This document shows, one piece after another, positions 23,821 through 32,561 of a DNA stretch of 64,000 bases (positions are counted from its first letter, which is position 1; each line of letters opens with the position of its first letter). The stretch covers positions 207,039 to 271,038 of the forward strand of contig CABIXK010000002.1 of NCBI GenBank assembly GCA_902362705.1, in the 5' to 3' direction. The notes under the pieces were generated by a model. That model was given only the letters and a program-made list of their open reading frames with translations. It was not told where the DNA came from and did no database searches. Both the position numbers and the translations under genes were made by a program. Source of the DNA: Rikenellaceae bacterium (lineage in GTDB: Bacteria; Bacteroidota; Bacteroidia; Bacteroidales; Rikenellaceae).

Positions 23821-23847
23821 ATATATCGGCGCGAATCCGTACTTTTG
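23818..23847 (+). promoter_or_regulatory. Promoter of dnaB
   Basis: TTG at 23818-23820 at the end of a T-run, 19 nt, TACTTTTG at 23840-23847, 23 nt before the ATG. The -33 element is supplied by the AT-rich repeat border. Confidence 0.7.
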
Positions 23848-23870
23848 GAGTTCGAAACCGAACGCAGATC

Positions 23871-25427
23871 ATGGCAAAAGAGTATACCCCCTCCTCCCGC
23901 AACCGCGAGGCCTTCGAGGCGCTGACCGAGACGGCCGGCAACGTGCCGCCCCAGGCCGTCGAGCTCGAAGAGGCCGTGCTGGGAGCCCTGATGCTCGAGA
24001 AGGACAGCATCATCGCCGTCCAGGAGTTCGTCACCCCCGAGTCGTTCTACACCGAGGAGCACCGCCTGATCTACAAGGCGATCGAGGAGCTGTCGATGGA
24101 GCTCAAGCCCATCGACCTCTACACGGTGACCGAGCGTCTGAAGGCCAAGAAGGAGCTCAAGAAGGTGGGCGGCGCGTCCTACCTGGCGCAGCTGACGCAG
24201 AAGGTCGGCTCGGCGGCCAACGTCGAGTTCCACGCCAAGATCATCGCACAGAAATATGTCCAGCGCGAGCTCATCCGCTCGGCCACCGAGATCCAGCGCC
24301 GCTCCTACGACGAGTCGACCGACGTGACGGAGCTCATCGGCTATGCCGAGGGCGAGATCTTCAAGGTCGCCGAGGGGCACGTCAAGCGCTCGGTGCAGGT
24401 GTCGAAGGACATCCTGGCGCGGGCGCTGCTCCAGATCGAGGAGGCGTCGAAGAACACGAGCGCCTTCAACGGCGTGCCCTCGGGCTTCATGGCCGTCGAC
24501 CGCGTGACGCTGGGCTGGCAGCTGTCGGACCTGATCATCATCGCCGCCCGCCCCTCGATGGGTAAGACCGCCTTCGTGCTCTCGATGGCCCGCAACATGG
24601 CCGTCGACCACGAGCAGGGGGTGGCCTTCTTCTCGCTCGAGATGTCGGCCGTGCAGCTGATGATGCGTCTGATCATCGCCGAGACGGGCCTCTCGGGCAA
24701 CGACGTCAAGTCGGGCCGCCTGACCCCCGAGCAGTGGCGCCACCTCGAGTCGGCCACCAAGCCGCTGGGCGCCGCGCCGCTCTACATCGACGATACGCCG
24801 GCTCTCTCGGTCTTCGAGTTCCGCTCGAAGGCCCGACGGCTCAAGATCCACAACGATATCAAGATCATCGTGATCGACTACCTCCAGCTGATGACCGGCA
24901 ACCAGGACTCCAAGGGCAACCGCGAGCAGGAGGTGGCCTTCATCTCGCGCACGCTCAAGGCCATCGCCAAGGAGCTCAACGTGCCGGTGATCGCCCTTTC
25001 GCAGCTCAGCCGCGCGACGGAGATGCGCGGCGGCTCGAAGCGCCCCCAGCTCTCGGACCTGCGCGAGTCGGGCGCCATCGAGCAGGACGCCGACATCGTG
25101 GCCTTCATCCACCGTCCCGAGTACTACGGCATCAACCAGGACGAGAACGGCATGCCCACGGCGGGTATGGCCGAGATCATCATCGCCAAGCACCGCAACG
25201 GCGCCGTGTGCGACGTCAACCTGCGCTTCCTCAAGGAGCAGGCGCGCTTCGCCGACATGGACGACGCGATGCTGCCCCCGGCGCAGGCCTCCGACAGCGA
25301 GCAGGCCTACGACGACTACGCCAGCGGCTCGAACGGAGCCCCGCTGGCCGGCGGCCTGGGCTCGACGATGGGCGGCGGCGAGTTCGACATCAACCCCCCG
25401 GCGTTGGGCGACGATGTGCCGTTCTGA
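23871..25427 (+). CDS. dnaB: Replicative DNA helicase
   Basis: 518 residues. Hexameric helicase at the replication fork. N-terminal primase-interacting domain (PPQAVELEEAVLGALML, residues 25-120), linker, then the RecA-like domain with Walker A ARPSMGKTA at about 226-234, the FSLEMS block, Walker B IIVIDYLQLM and SQLSRATE. The C-terminal 50 residues are low-complexity Gly/Asp/Ser. The ATG at 23871 opens MAKEYTPSS; an earlier in-frame start would run through the repeat and promoter and is rejected. Followed 34 nt later by yifB. Confidence 0.97.
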   Translation: MAKEYTPSSRNREAFEALTETAGNVPPQAVELEEAVLGALMLEKDSIIAVQEFVTPESFYTEEHRLIYKAIEELSMELKPIDLYTVTERLKAKKELKKVGGASYLAQLTQKVGSAANVEFHAKIIAQKYVQRELIRSATEIQRRSYDESTDVTELIGYAEGEIFKVAEGHVKRSVQVSKDILARALLQIEEASKNTSAFNGVPSGFMAVDRVTLGWQLSDLIIIAARPSMGKTAFVLSMARNMAVDHEQGVAFFSLEMSAVQLMMRLIIAETGLSGNDVKSGRLTPEQWRHLESATKPLGAAPLYIDDTPALSVFEFRSKARRLKIHNDIKIIVIDYLQLMTGNQDSKGNREQEVAFISRTLKAIAKELNVPVIALSQLSRATEMRGGSKRPQLSDLRESGAIEQDADIVAFIHRPEYYGINQDENGMPTAGMAEIIIAKHRNGAVCDVNLRFLKEQARFADMDDAMLPPAQASDSEQAYDDYASGSNGAPLAGGLGSTMGGGEFDINPPALGDDVPF

Positions 25428-25461
25428 CGCCGCCGGACCGAAAAAACAAAGAGAAGCGATC

Positions 25462-27003
25462 ATGTTCGTCAAAACCCACGCAGGAGCGGTCGTCGGCATC
25501 GACGCAGTGACGGTCGCCGTCGAGGTCGACATCGCCGGCGGCGGTCTGGGCCTCTACCTGGTGGGGCTGCCCGACAACGCCGTGCGCGAGAGCGAGCAGC
25601 GCATCCGCTCGGCCTTCGAGAACTCGGGCGAGCGCATGTCGGGGCGCAAGATCGTCGTCAACCTCGCGCCGGCCGATCTGCGCAAGGAGGGCGCGGGCTT
25701 CGATCTGCCGATCGCCGTGGGGATCCTCGCGGCCATGGGCCGCATCGACGCCGCGGCGATCGAGGGGACGATGTTCGCGGGCGAGCTGTCGCTCGACGGG
25801 TCGCTGCGTCCCGTGCGGGGCGTGCTGCCCCTGGCCCTGCGGGCCCGTGCTGATGGGTTGCGGCGGCTGGTGCTGCCCGTGCAGAACGCCGCCGAGGCGG
25901 CCGTGGTCGACGGCATCGAGGTGGTCGGCGCCGAGAGCCTGCGGCAGGTCGTCGCCTGCCTCAACGGCGACGAGCCGATCGCGCCGACGACGGCCCCGGC
26001 AGCCGCTGCGGCCGACGCGTCGGAGGGCCGCTACGCCGAGGACTTCGCCGACGTGCGGGGGCAGGCGCGCGCCAAGCGGGCGCTGGAGATCGCCGCGGCG
26101 GGCGGCCACAACGTATTGCTGATCGGCGCTCCGGGCTCGGGCAAGACGATGCTCGCGAGCCGCATTCCGACCATCCTGCCGCCGCTCGCGCGGGAGGAGG
26201 CGCTCGAGACCACCAAGATCCACTCGGTGGCGGGCAAGGCGGGGGCCGAGCGCGGGCTGCTCTCGCGGCGCCCCTTCCGGGCGCCCCACCACCTCGCCTC
26301 GCAGGTGGCGATCATCGGCGGCGGCCAGTCGCCCCGCCCGGGCGAGGTGTCGCTGGCCCACAACGGCGTGCTGTTCCTCGACGAGCTGCCCGAGTTCGGC
26401 CGCAGCGTGCTGGAGGTGCTGCGCCAGCCGCTCGAGAACAAGCGCATCGTCGTCTCGCGGGCCCGCTACAGCGTGGAGTACCCCGCCAATTTCACCCTCG
26501 TGGCGGCGATGAATCCCTGCCCGTGCGGCTACTACAACCACCCCGACAAGGAGTGCTCGTGCTCGCCCGGGACGGTGCGCCGCTACATGGGGCGCGTCTC
26601 GGGGCCGCTCATGGACCGCATCGACCTCCACATCGAGGTGACGCCCGTGGCCCCTTCGGAGTTGGCCGACGCCGCGCCGGGCGAGCCGAGCGCCGCGATC
26701 CGCGAGCGGGTCGTGCGGGCGCGCGAGGTGCAGCGCGAGCGGTTCCGCGACGTCGCGGGGGTGCACACCAACGCCATGATGAACAGCTCGATGCTGCGCA
26801 CGTGGTGCCGGCTCGACGCCGCCTCGTCGGAGCTGCTCGGGCGGGCCATGGAGCGGCTGTCGCTCTCGGCGCGCGCCTACGACCGCATACTGAAAGTCGC
26901 GCGCACGATCGCCGACCTGGCGGGCCGGGCCGAGATCGCCGCGCCGGACATCGCCGAGGCGATCAACTACCGCTCGCTCGACCGCGAGACGTGGGGGAGG
27001 TGA
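25462..27003 (+). CDS. YifB/ComM family AAA ATPase (Mg-chelatase-like)
   Basis: 513 residues. N-terminal ChlI-like domain (FVKTHAGAVVGIDAVTVAVE), an AAA+ core with Walker A GAPGSGKTM at about 223-231 and LFLDELPEF, the CPCGYYNHPDKECSCS cysteine region, and a C-terminal Mg_chelatase_C helical domain. Close relatives (ComM) are hexameric helicases promoting branch migration in natural transformation. It lies downstream of dnaB in the same direction and ahead of a repeat-filled gap. Confidence 0.94.
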   Translation: MFVKTHAGAVVGIDAVTVAVEVDIAGGGLGLYLVGLPDNAVRESEQRIRSAFENSGERMSGRKIVVNLAPADLRKEGAGFDLPIAVGILAAMGRIDAAAIEGTMFAGELSLDGSLRPVRGVLPLALRARADGLRRLVLPVQNAAEAAVVDGIEVVGAESLRQVVACLNGDEPIAPTTAPAAAAADASEGRYAEDFADVRGQARAKRALEIAAAGGHNVLLIGAPGSGKTMLASRIPTILPPLAREEALETTKIHSVAGKAGAERGLLSRRPFRAPHHLASQVAIIGGGQSPRPGEVSLAHNGVLFLDELPEFGRSVLEVLRQPLENKRIVVSRARYSVEYPANFTLVAAMNPCPCGYYNHPDKECSCSPGTVRRYMGRVSGPLMDRIDLHIEVTPVAPSELADAAPGEPSAAIRERVVRAREVQRERFRDVAGVHTNAMMNSSMLRTWCRLDAASSELLGRAMERLSLSARAYDRILKVARTIADLAGRAEIAAPDIAEAINYRSLDRETWGR

Positions 27004-27009
27004 GCCTGT

Positions 27010-27107
27010 CGGCGCTTGTGCCGGCCCGCAGCCGGCGGAGCGGCCGGCCAGCGAAGAGAGCGGCCCTCCGCCGGAAGCGGCTGCGGGCTGCCGGCTCTGC
27101 GAGCCGG
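27010..27107. repeat. GC-rich palindromic repeat between yifB and murG
   Basis: Arms CCCGCAGCC (27025-27033) and GGCTGCGGG (27079-27087) enclose a GC-rich loop, and a short hairpin CCGGCTCTGCGAGCCGG follows at 27091-27107. Same architecture as the elements at 23627, 29724 and 50883. Confidence 0.65.
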
Positions 27108-27148
27108 AACCGAAGACGGATTTAAATGGGGCGAAGGCCCTCGATTAT

Positions 27149-28273
27149 ATGGAACAGACGAATAAGAGATACCGGATCATCCTTTCGGGCGGCGGCACGG
27201 GCGGCCACATCTATCCGGCCGTGGCGGTCGCCGAGGCGCTCGTGCGGCGGCTGGGCGAGCGCGTCGAGCTGCTCTTCGTGGGCGCCGAGGGCAAGATGGA
27301 GATGGAGAAGGTGCCCGCGCTGGGCTACCGCATCGTGGGGCTGCCGATCGCCGGGTTGCAGCGGCGGCTGGAGTGGCGCAACCTGCTGGTCCCCTTCAAG
27401 GTGCTGCGGAGCATCGGCCGCGCGCGGCAGACCATCCGCGCGTTCGGCGCCGACGTCGTGGTGGGCTTCGGCGGCTACGCCAGCGCCCCGGTGCTGTGGG
27501 CCGCGCAGCGGATGGGGGTGCCCACGCTCATTCAGGAGCAGAACTCCTATGCGGGCCTCACGAACAAGATCCTCGCGCGGCGCGCCCGCCGCATCTGCAC
27601 GGCCTACGAGGGCATGGAGCGCTTCTTCCCCGCCGACCGCATCCGCCTGACGGGCAACCCGCTGCGCGGCCGCTTCTCGCAGGAGGGTGCCGACCGCGCC
27701 GAGGCGCTGGCCCACTACGGACTGGCGGCCGACCGCCCGGTGGTGCTCGTCGTGGGCGGGTCGCTCGGCACGCGCTCGCTCAACGAGATGATGAAGGAGT
27801 GGATCCTCTCGCTCGGCGGTGCCGAGCCCCCCGTGCAGGTGATCTGGCAGACGGGCCGCTACTACGAGCGCGAGATGCGCGCCTTCCTCGGGGAGCACCC
27901 CGCGCCGGGCATCTGGCAGGGGGCCTTCATCGAGCGCATGGACCTGGCCTATGCGGCCGCCGACCTGGTGGTCTCGCGCAGCGGCGCCGGCACGGTCTCG
28001 GAGCTGTGCCTGGTGGCCAAGCCCGTGCTCTTCGTCCCCTCGCCCAACGTGGCCGAGGACCATCAGACCAAGAACGCCGAGGCGCTGGTCTCGAAGGGCG
28101 CCGCGGCGATGGTGACGGACGCCGCATGCCGTCGCGAGGCGATGCCGCGGGCGGTGGAGCTGCTCGCCGACCCCCGGGCGCTGGCCTCGATGCGCGAGCG
28201 CATCGCCCGCCTGGCCACGCCCCGCGCGGCGGAGGAGATCGTCGACGAGATCCTGCGCGTCGTCGAAGCCTGA
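27149..28273 (+). CDS. murG: UDP-GlcNAc:lipid II precursor N-acetylglucosaminyltransferase
   Basis: 374 residues. Adds GlcNAc to lipid I to make lipid II on the inner face of the inner membrane. Signature LSGGGTGGHIYPAVAVAEAL at the N-terminus, FGGYASAPVLWAA, EQNSYAGLTNKILA, and the donor-site block SRSGAGTVSELCLV with VPSPNVAEDHQTKNAE. First gene of the division/cell-wall cluster as it appears here; the usual upstream members (murD, ftsW) are not adjacent. Confidence 0.97.
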   Translation: MEQTNKRYRIILSGGGTGGHIYPAVAVAEALVRRLGERVELLFVGAEGKMEMEKVPALGYRIVGLPIAGLQRRLEWRNLLVPFKVLRSIGRARQTIRAFGADVVVGFGGYASAPVLWAAQRMGVPTLIQEQNSYAGLTNKILARRARRICTAYEGMERFFPADRIRLTGNPLRGRFSQEGADRAEALAHYGLAADRPVVLVVGGSLGTRSLNEMMKEWILSLGGAEPPVQVIWQTGRYYEREMRAFLGEHPAPGIWQGAFIERMDLAYAAADLVVSRSGAGTVSELCLVAKPVLFVPSPNVAEDHQTKNAEALVSKGAAAMVTDAACRREAMPRAVELLADPRALASMRERIARLATPRAAEEIVDEILRVVEA

Positions 28274-28298
28274 CGCAGACTAACGAACATCGAAGACC

Positions 28299-29693
28299 AT
28301 GAAACATACCCGTTACTACTTTCTCGGCATCGGCGGCATCGGCATGAGCGCCCTGGCCCGCTACTTCCTCCACGAGGGGTGCCCCGTGGCCGGCTACGAC
28401 CGCACCCCCTCGTCGCTCACCCGCGCCCTCGAGGCCGAGGGGGCCGCGATCCACTACGAGGACGACGTGCGGCTCATCCCCGCCGAGTTCCTCGATCCCG
28501 AGACCACCACGGTGGTCTACACCCCCGCCGTGCCGCAGGACCACAGCGAGCTGCGCCATTTCGTCGAGGGGGGCTTCCGCGTCGAGAAGCGCTCGCAGAT
28601 GCTGGGCCACCTCTCCGAAGGCAAATATGTGATGGCGGTGGCCGGCACGCACGGCAAGACCACCACCTCGACCCTCGTGGCGTGGCTCAACCGCGCCCTG
28701 ACGGGCGGCGGCTCGGCCTTCCTGGGGGGCATATCGAAGAACTTCGGCGGCAACCTGGTGCTGGGCGACGGCGAGCGGCTGGCCGTGGAGGCCGACGAGT
28801 TCGACCGCTCGTTCCTGCGCCTGAACCCAGACGTGGCGGCCGTCACCTCGGCCGACGCCGACCACCTCGACATCTACGGCACGCACGAGGCGGTGAAGGA
28901 GGCCTTCGCGCAGTTCGTGCGGCAGATCCGCCCGGGCGGCAGCCTGGTCGTCAAGCAGGGCGTCGACATCCTCGTCGACAACCCCGCGATTAGCGTGTGG
29001 CGCTACGCCTACGATACCCCCTGCGACTTCTACGCCCGCAACGTGCGGCTGGTCGAGGGGGGCCACTACCGCTACGACCTGGTGACCCCGTCGGGCGTCG
29101 TCGAGGGGTGCACGCTCGGCATCCCCGGGTGGGTCAACATCGAGAACGCGGTGGCCGCCGCCGCCCTGGTGTGGTGCGCCGCGCAGCACGAGGGGCGGCA
29201 GCTCGACGCCGACCGCCTGCGCGAGGGGCTCGCGTCGTTCGCGGGGGTCAAGCGCCGTTTCGAGTTTTATCTCAACACGCCGCAGCAGGTCTACATGGAC
29301 GACTACGCCCACCACCCGCGCGAGCTGGCCGCGGCGCTCACCTCCGTGCGTGCGATGTTCCCCGGGCGGCGCATCCTGGCGCTCTTCCAGCCCCACCTCT
29401 ACACCCGCACGCGCGACCTCTACCTCGAGTTCGCCGAGGCGCTGTCGCACGCCGACGAGGCGATCGTGCTGCCGATCTATCCGGCGCGCGAGGAGCCCAT
29501 CCCGGGCGTGGGGGCCGAGCTGATCGCCGAGCGCGTCGCGGTGCCCTGCCGCATCGTGGAGCGCGAGCATCTGGCCGAGGTCGTGGCGGCGATGGAAACC
29601 GACGTGGTGGTGTCGTTCGGCGCCGGCAACATCGACGCCTGCTGCGAGGCGATCGCCGGGGCGCTCGCGGAGAAGGTGAGAAGTAAAAAGTAA
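28299..29693 (+). CDS. murC: UDP-N-acetylmuramate--L-alanine ligase
   Basis: 464 residues. ATP-dependent addition of L-Ala to UDP-MurNAc. N-terminal UDP-binding GIGGIGMSALARYFL, ATP loop AVAGTHGKTTTSTL at about 115-128, EADEFDRSFL, and DYAHHPRELAAAL. The last residues (VRSKK) are encoded by the border repeat GTGAGAAGTAAAAAG, implying that an inserted element supplied the current stop codon. Confidence 0.97.
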   Translation: MKHTRYYFLGIGGIGMSALARYFLHEGCPVAGYDRTPSSLTRALEAEGAAIHYEDDVRLIPAEFLDPETTTVVYTPAVPQDHSELRHFVEGGFRVEKRSQMLGHLSEGKYVMAVAGTHGKTTTSTLVAWLNRALTGGGSAFLGGISKNFGGNLVLGDGERLAVEADEFDRSFLRLNPDVAAVTSADADHLDIYGTHEAVKEAFAQFVRQIRPGGSLVVKQGVDILVDNPAISVWRYAYDTPCDFYARNVRLVEGGHYRYDLVTPSGVVEGCTLGIPGWVNIENAVAAAALVWCAAQHEGRQLDADRLREGLASFAGVKRRFEFYLNTPQQVYMDDYAHHPRELAAALTSVRAMFPGRRILALFQPHLYTRTRDLYLEFAEALSHADEAIVLPIYPAREEPIPGVGAELIAERVAVPCRIVEREHLAEVVAAMETDVVVSFGAGNIDACCEAIAGALAEKVRSKK

Positions 29694-29803
29694 AAAGGAG
29701 GCTACAGGTGCTCTTCTCGGGTCGCAGCCAGCGAAGGCCGCGGCTCGTAAGGGTTGCGGCCCTTCGCCCGGGGTGGCTGCGGCCCGCCCGGCTGAAAGCC
29801 GGG
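29673..29803. repeat. Composite intergenic repeat between murC and ftsQ
   Basis: GTGAGAAGTAAAAAGTAAAA starts inside the murC 3' end (29675 on), identical to the border at 23490. It is followed by a palindrome with arms GCAGCCA (29724-29730) and TGGCTGC (29774-29780) and the short hairpin CCCGGCT/AGCCGGG at 29787-29803. This 200-nt gap interrupts a cluster that is normally tightly packed. Confidence 0.75.
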
Positions 29804-29901
29804 ATTTGCTATTTTGGTTTTGCGGCCTGCACCCCTCTGTCGGGGGAGGCTGCGGACTGCCGACGAAGCCGCGACGAAACGATCAAAATAAAAGAGAGAA
29901 A

Positions 29902-31002
29902 GTGAACCGCACGCTCCGATATACGTTGCTGACCCTCATGTGGGTCGCCGTGGCCGCCTATGTTCTCGCGGCAGGCCTCTCGGCGCGCCGCCGGCGCGCC
30001 GTGCAGACCGTCGCGCGCGTCGATGTCGAGGTGGTCGACAGCTCGTCGATGGGCCACCTGGTCTCCACCTCGCGCGTGATGGAGTGGCTGGCGCAGAGCC
30101 GCATCCCCACCGTCGGCGCCGAGGTCCGCGGGGTCGACCTCACGGGCATCGAGGCGCTGATCGCCCGCAACGGATTCGTCGACCGAGCCGCGGCCTACGT
30201 CACCTACGACGGTGCGCTGCACATCGCCATCAGCCAGCGGCGCCCTTTGGTAAGGTTGTTGCTCGACGGTTACGACACCTACGTCACCGAGGAGGGCTTC
30301 GCCTTTGCGGCGCCGCGTGCCTCGTCGCTCTACGTGCCGGTGGTGACGGGCACCTACCGCCCGCCCTTCCCGGCCTCCTACGCCGGGCGCGTGCGCGAGT
30401 GGGTCGACGAGCGGCAGGCCGAGGTGCGCGAGCGCATCGCCGCCATCGAGCGCGACAAGTACCCGCTCTACCGCCGCGAGCGCGACAACGACCGGCGTCT
30501 GTCCGACCTGCGCCGCGAGCGCATCCGGCGGGCGTGGTGGCGCCTGGAGAGCAGCGAGTCGTTCGACCGCCGCGTGGCCGAGCTGCGCGAGGAGAAGGCC
30601 CGCCGGCGGCGCGCCTGCCGCTACGAAGCGCGCTTGATCCAGCAGGAGTTCGATCGCCTGGCGGAGCGGCAGCGGGCGGCGCGGCGCGAGGAAAAAAAGT
30701 TGGAAAAAAGCTACCAAGATTTCATGAAACTCCTTACCTTTGTAGCAAGCGTCGAAGAGGACGATTTCTGGAGGTCGGAGGTGGTGCAGATCGTGGCCCG
30801 GACGACCCCCAGCGGAGCTTTGGAGGTCGATCTGGTGCCCCGCAGCGGCAACCACATCGTGCTTTTCGGCCGTCTGGAGGACGAGGAACGCAAGTTCGAC
30901 AAGCTCATGCGGTTCTACCGCAGCGGCCTGTCGGGGCTGGGCTGGGGCGAGTACCGCACCGTCGACCTCCGCTACGAAGGGCAGGTAGTCTGCAAGCGTT
31001 AA
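29902..31002 (+). CDS. ftsQ: Cell division protein FtsQ with a long charged insertion
   Basis: 366 residues from a GTG at 29902 preceded by AGAGAGAAA. A short cytoplasmic start, one membrane helix (LLTLMWVAVAAYVLAAGL, about 9-26), then the POTRA and beta domains. Unlike typical Bacteroidota FtsQ (roughly 240-290 residues), about 110 residues at 162-275 are an Arg/Glu-rich, probably helical insert (RRLSDLRRERIRRAWWRLES and similar) before the conserved DDFWRSEVVQI segment. FtsQ recruits FtsL/FtsB to the septum; the insert lies on the periplasmic side. Position between murC and ftsA supports the call. Confidence 0.87.
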   Translation: MNRTLRYTLLTLMWVAVAAYVLAAGLSARRRRAVQTVARVDVEVVDSSSMGHLVSTSRVMEWLAQSRIPTVGAEVRGVDLTGIEALIARNGFVDRAAAYVTYDGALHIAISQRRPLVRLLLDGYDTYVTEEGFAFAAPRASSLYVPVVTGTYRPPFPASYAGRVREWVDERQAEVRERIAAIERDKYPLYRRERDNDRRLSDLRRERIRRAWWRLESSESFDRRVAELREEKARRRRACRYEARLIQQEFDRLAERQRAARREEKKLEKSYQDFMKLLTFVASVEEDDFWRSEVVQIVARTTPSGALEVDLVPRSGNHIVLFGRLEDEERKFDKLMRFYRSGLSGLGWGEYRTVDLRYEGQVVCKR

Positions 31003-31022
31003 TATTGAGAGCATATTGAACC

Positions 31023-32492
31023 GTGGAGAGGAGAAACTATACAGTGGCCGTTGACCTGGGATCGTCGAACGTCGTGGTGGCCGTAGGTGAGAAGCTGCCC
31101 GAGGGCCCGCTGGCCGTGCGGTGCGTGGTGTCGCGCCCGGTCGAGGGCGTGAGCGCCGGCAAGATCGAGAACATCGAGCAGGTGAGCCGCGCCGTGCAGG
31201 AGGCCGTGCAGGAGGTCGAGCGCCAGATGAACTTCCGCATTACCGAGGCCTATGCGGGCATCTCGGGCGAGTTCGTGCGGTGCGCCCGCCATACCGACCA
31301 CGTCTTCGTCTACGACCCCCAGAACGGGGTCAGCCGCAAGGACGTCGACGCCCTCTCGGACCGTATGCGCAACGTGCAGGCCCCCGACGACGAGCTCATC
31401 ATGGAGCGCGTACCCCAGCACTACATGGTCGACGACAGCCAGAAGGTCAAGAACCCCGTGGGGGCGTTCGGCCGCAAGCTCTCGTCGACGTTCAATTTCA
31501 TCCTCTGCCACCAGACCCCCATGCAGCGCCTCGGCATGGCACTCAAGCGCCTCGGCATCAAGATGCTGGGCGTGGTGCCCGACGCGCTGGTGACCCCCGA
31601 GGCGGTGCTCACGCCCGACGAGAAGGAGGAGGGCGTGGCTGTCGTCGACCTGGGCGGCGGCGTCACGGACGTGACGGTCTACTACGGCAACGTGGTGCGC
31701 TACATCGCCTCGATCCCCATGGGCGCCTCGGCCATCAACCGCGATATCCGCACCATGGGCGTGCCGGAGAAGCACGTCGAGAGCCTCAAGCAGAAATACG
31801 GCTCGGCCGTCGCCGAGCTGGCCCCCGAGGACAAGCTCATCCGCGTCAACGGCCGCACGGCCCGCGAGGCGAAGGACATCCTGCTGCGCAACCTGGCCAC
31901 GGTGATCGAGGCGCGTGCCACCGACATCGTGGAGTTCGTCCAGCAGGAGATCGCCGACTCGGGCTACGGCAGCAAGCTGGCCTACGGCATCGTGCTCACG
32001 GGCGGCTCGGCCCACCTGCGCCACATCGACGAGCTCTTCCGCCGCGTGACGGGCTCGGAGGTGCGCATCGTGCGCCCCGAGGCCGCGGCCATCGACGCCG
32101 ACTCGCGCGAGCTGGTCGCCGATCCGGCCTACGCCACCGTCGTGGGCATCCTGCTCAAGGGCGCCGAGCTGGGCTCGTGCGCCGTCATCGAGCAGCCCGC
32201 GCAGCCGCGGCGCATCGAGCCGGAGGCCGAGGCCGCAGCCGCCGGCGAGCAGGCCCCGCGCCGGGCCGCCGAGCCGCAGGCCATGCCCGAGTTCCGCCAC
32301 GTGCCGCACCGCGCGGCGCCGGCCCCCGCCGCGCAGCAGCGCGCCGAGGAGGAGCCGGAGGAGGAGCAGCCCGACGAGCCGCGCTACACCGCACCCGAGC
32401 CCAAGCGCAAGCGCGACTGGGGTTCGATTTTCCAGAAGACCTTCGACCGCATCAACCAGACCTTCTCGGCGGCCGAGGACGAAGAGATTTAA
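31023..32492 (+). CDS. ftsA: Cell division protein FtsA
   Basis: 489 residues from a GTG at 31023. Actin-like ATPase that anchors FtsZ to the membrane. Phosphate loop VAVDLGSSNVVVAVGE at the N-terminus, AVVDLGGGVTDVTVYY, and VLTGGSAHLRHIDEL. From about residue 395 comes a Pro/Ala/Glu-rich linker and a basic-amphipathic end (KRDWGSIFQKTFDRINQTF) likely to be the membrane-targeting helix. Confidence 0.95.
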   Translation: MERRNYTVAVDLGSSNVVVAVGEKLPEGPLAVRCVVSRPVEGVSAGKIENIEQVSRAVQEAVQEVERQMNFRITEAYAGISGEFVRCARHTDHVFVYDPQNGVSRKDVDALSDRMRNVQAPDDELIMERVPQHYMVDDSQKVKNPVGAFGRKLSSTFNFILCHQTPMQRLGMALKRLGIKMLGVVPDALVTPEAVLTPDEKEEGVAVVDLGGGVTDVTVYYGNVVRYIASIPMGASAINRDIRTMGVPEKHVESLKQKYGSAVAELAPEDKLIRVNGRTAREAKDILLRNLATVIEARATDIVEFVQQEIADSGYGSKLAYGIVLTGGSAHLRHIDELFRRVTGSEVRIVRPEAAAIDADSRELVADPAYATVVGILLKGAELGSCAVIEQPAQPRRIEPEAEAAAAGEQAPRRAAEPQAMPEFRHVPHRAAPAPAAQQRAEEEPEEEQPDEPRYTAPEPKRKRDWGSIFQKTFDRINQTFSAAEDEEI

Positions 32493-32561
32493 CGACCGCG
32501 CGGCCGTCGGAGCCGCGCTTTCGGCCGCCTCGGCGGCCGGCAACCAAATAAGAACCGAAGC

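Noticed and set aside
23760..23870. Longer N-terminus for DnaB starting at 23760
   Set aside because: It would be translated from the AT-rich repeat and through the promoter box at 23840-23847; the ATG at 23871 fits the family start.
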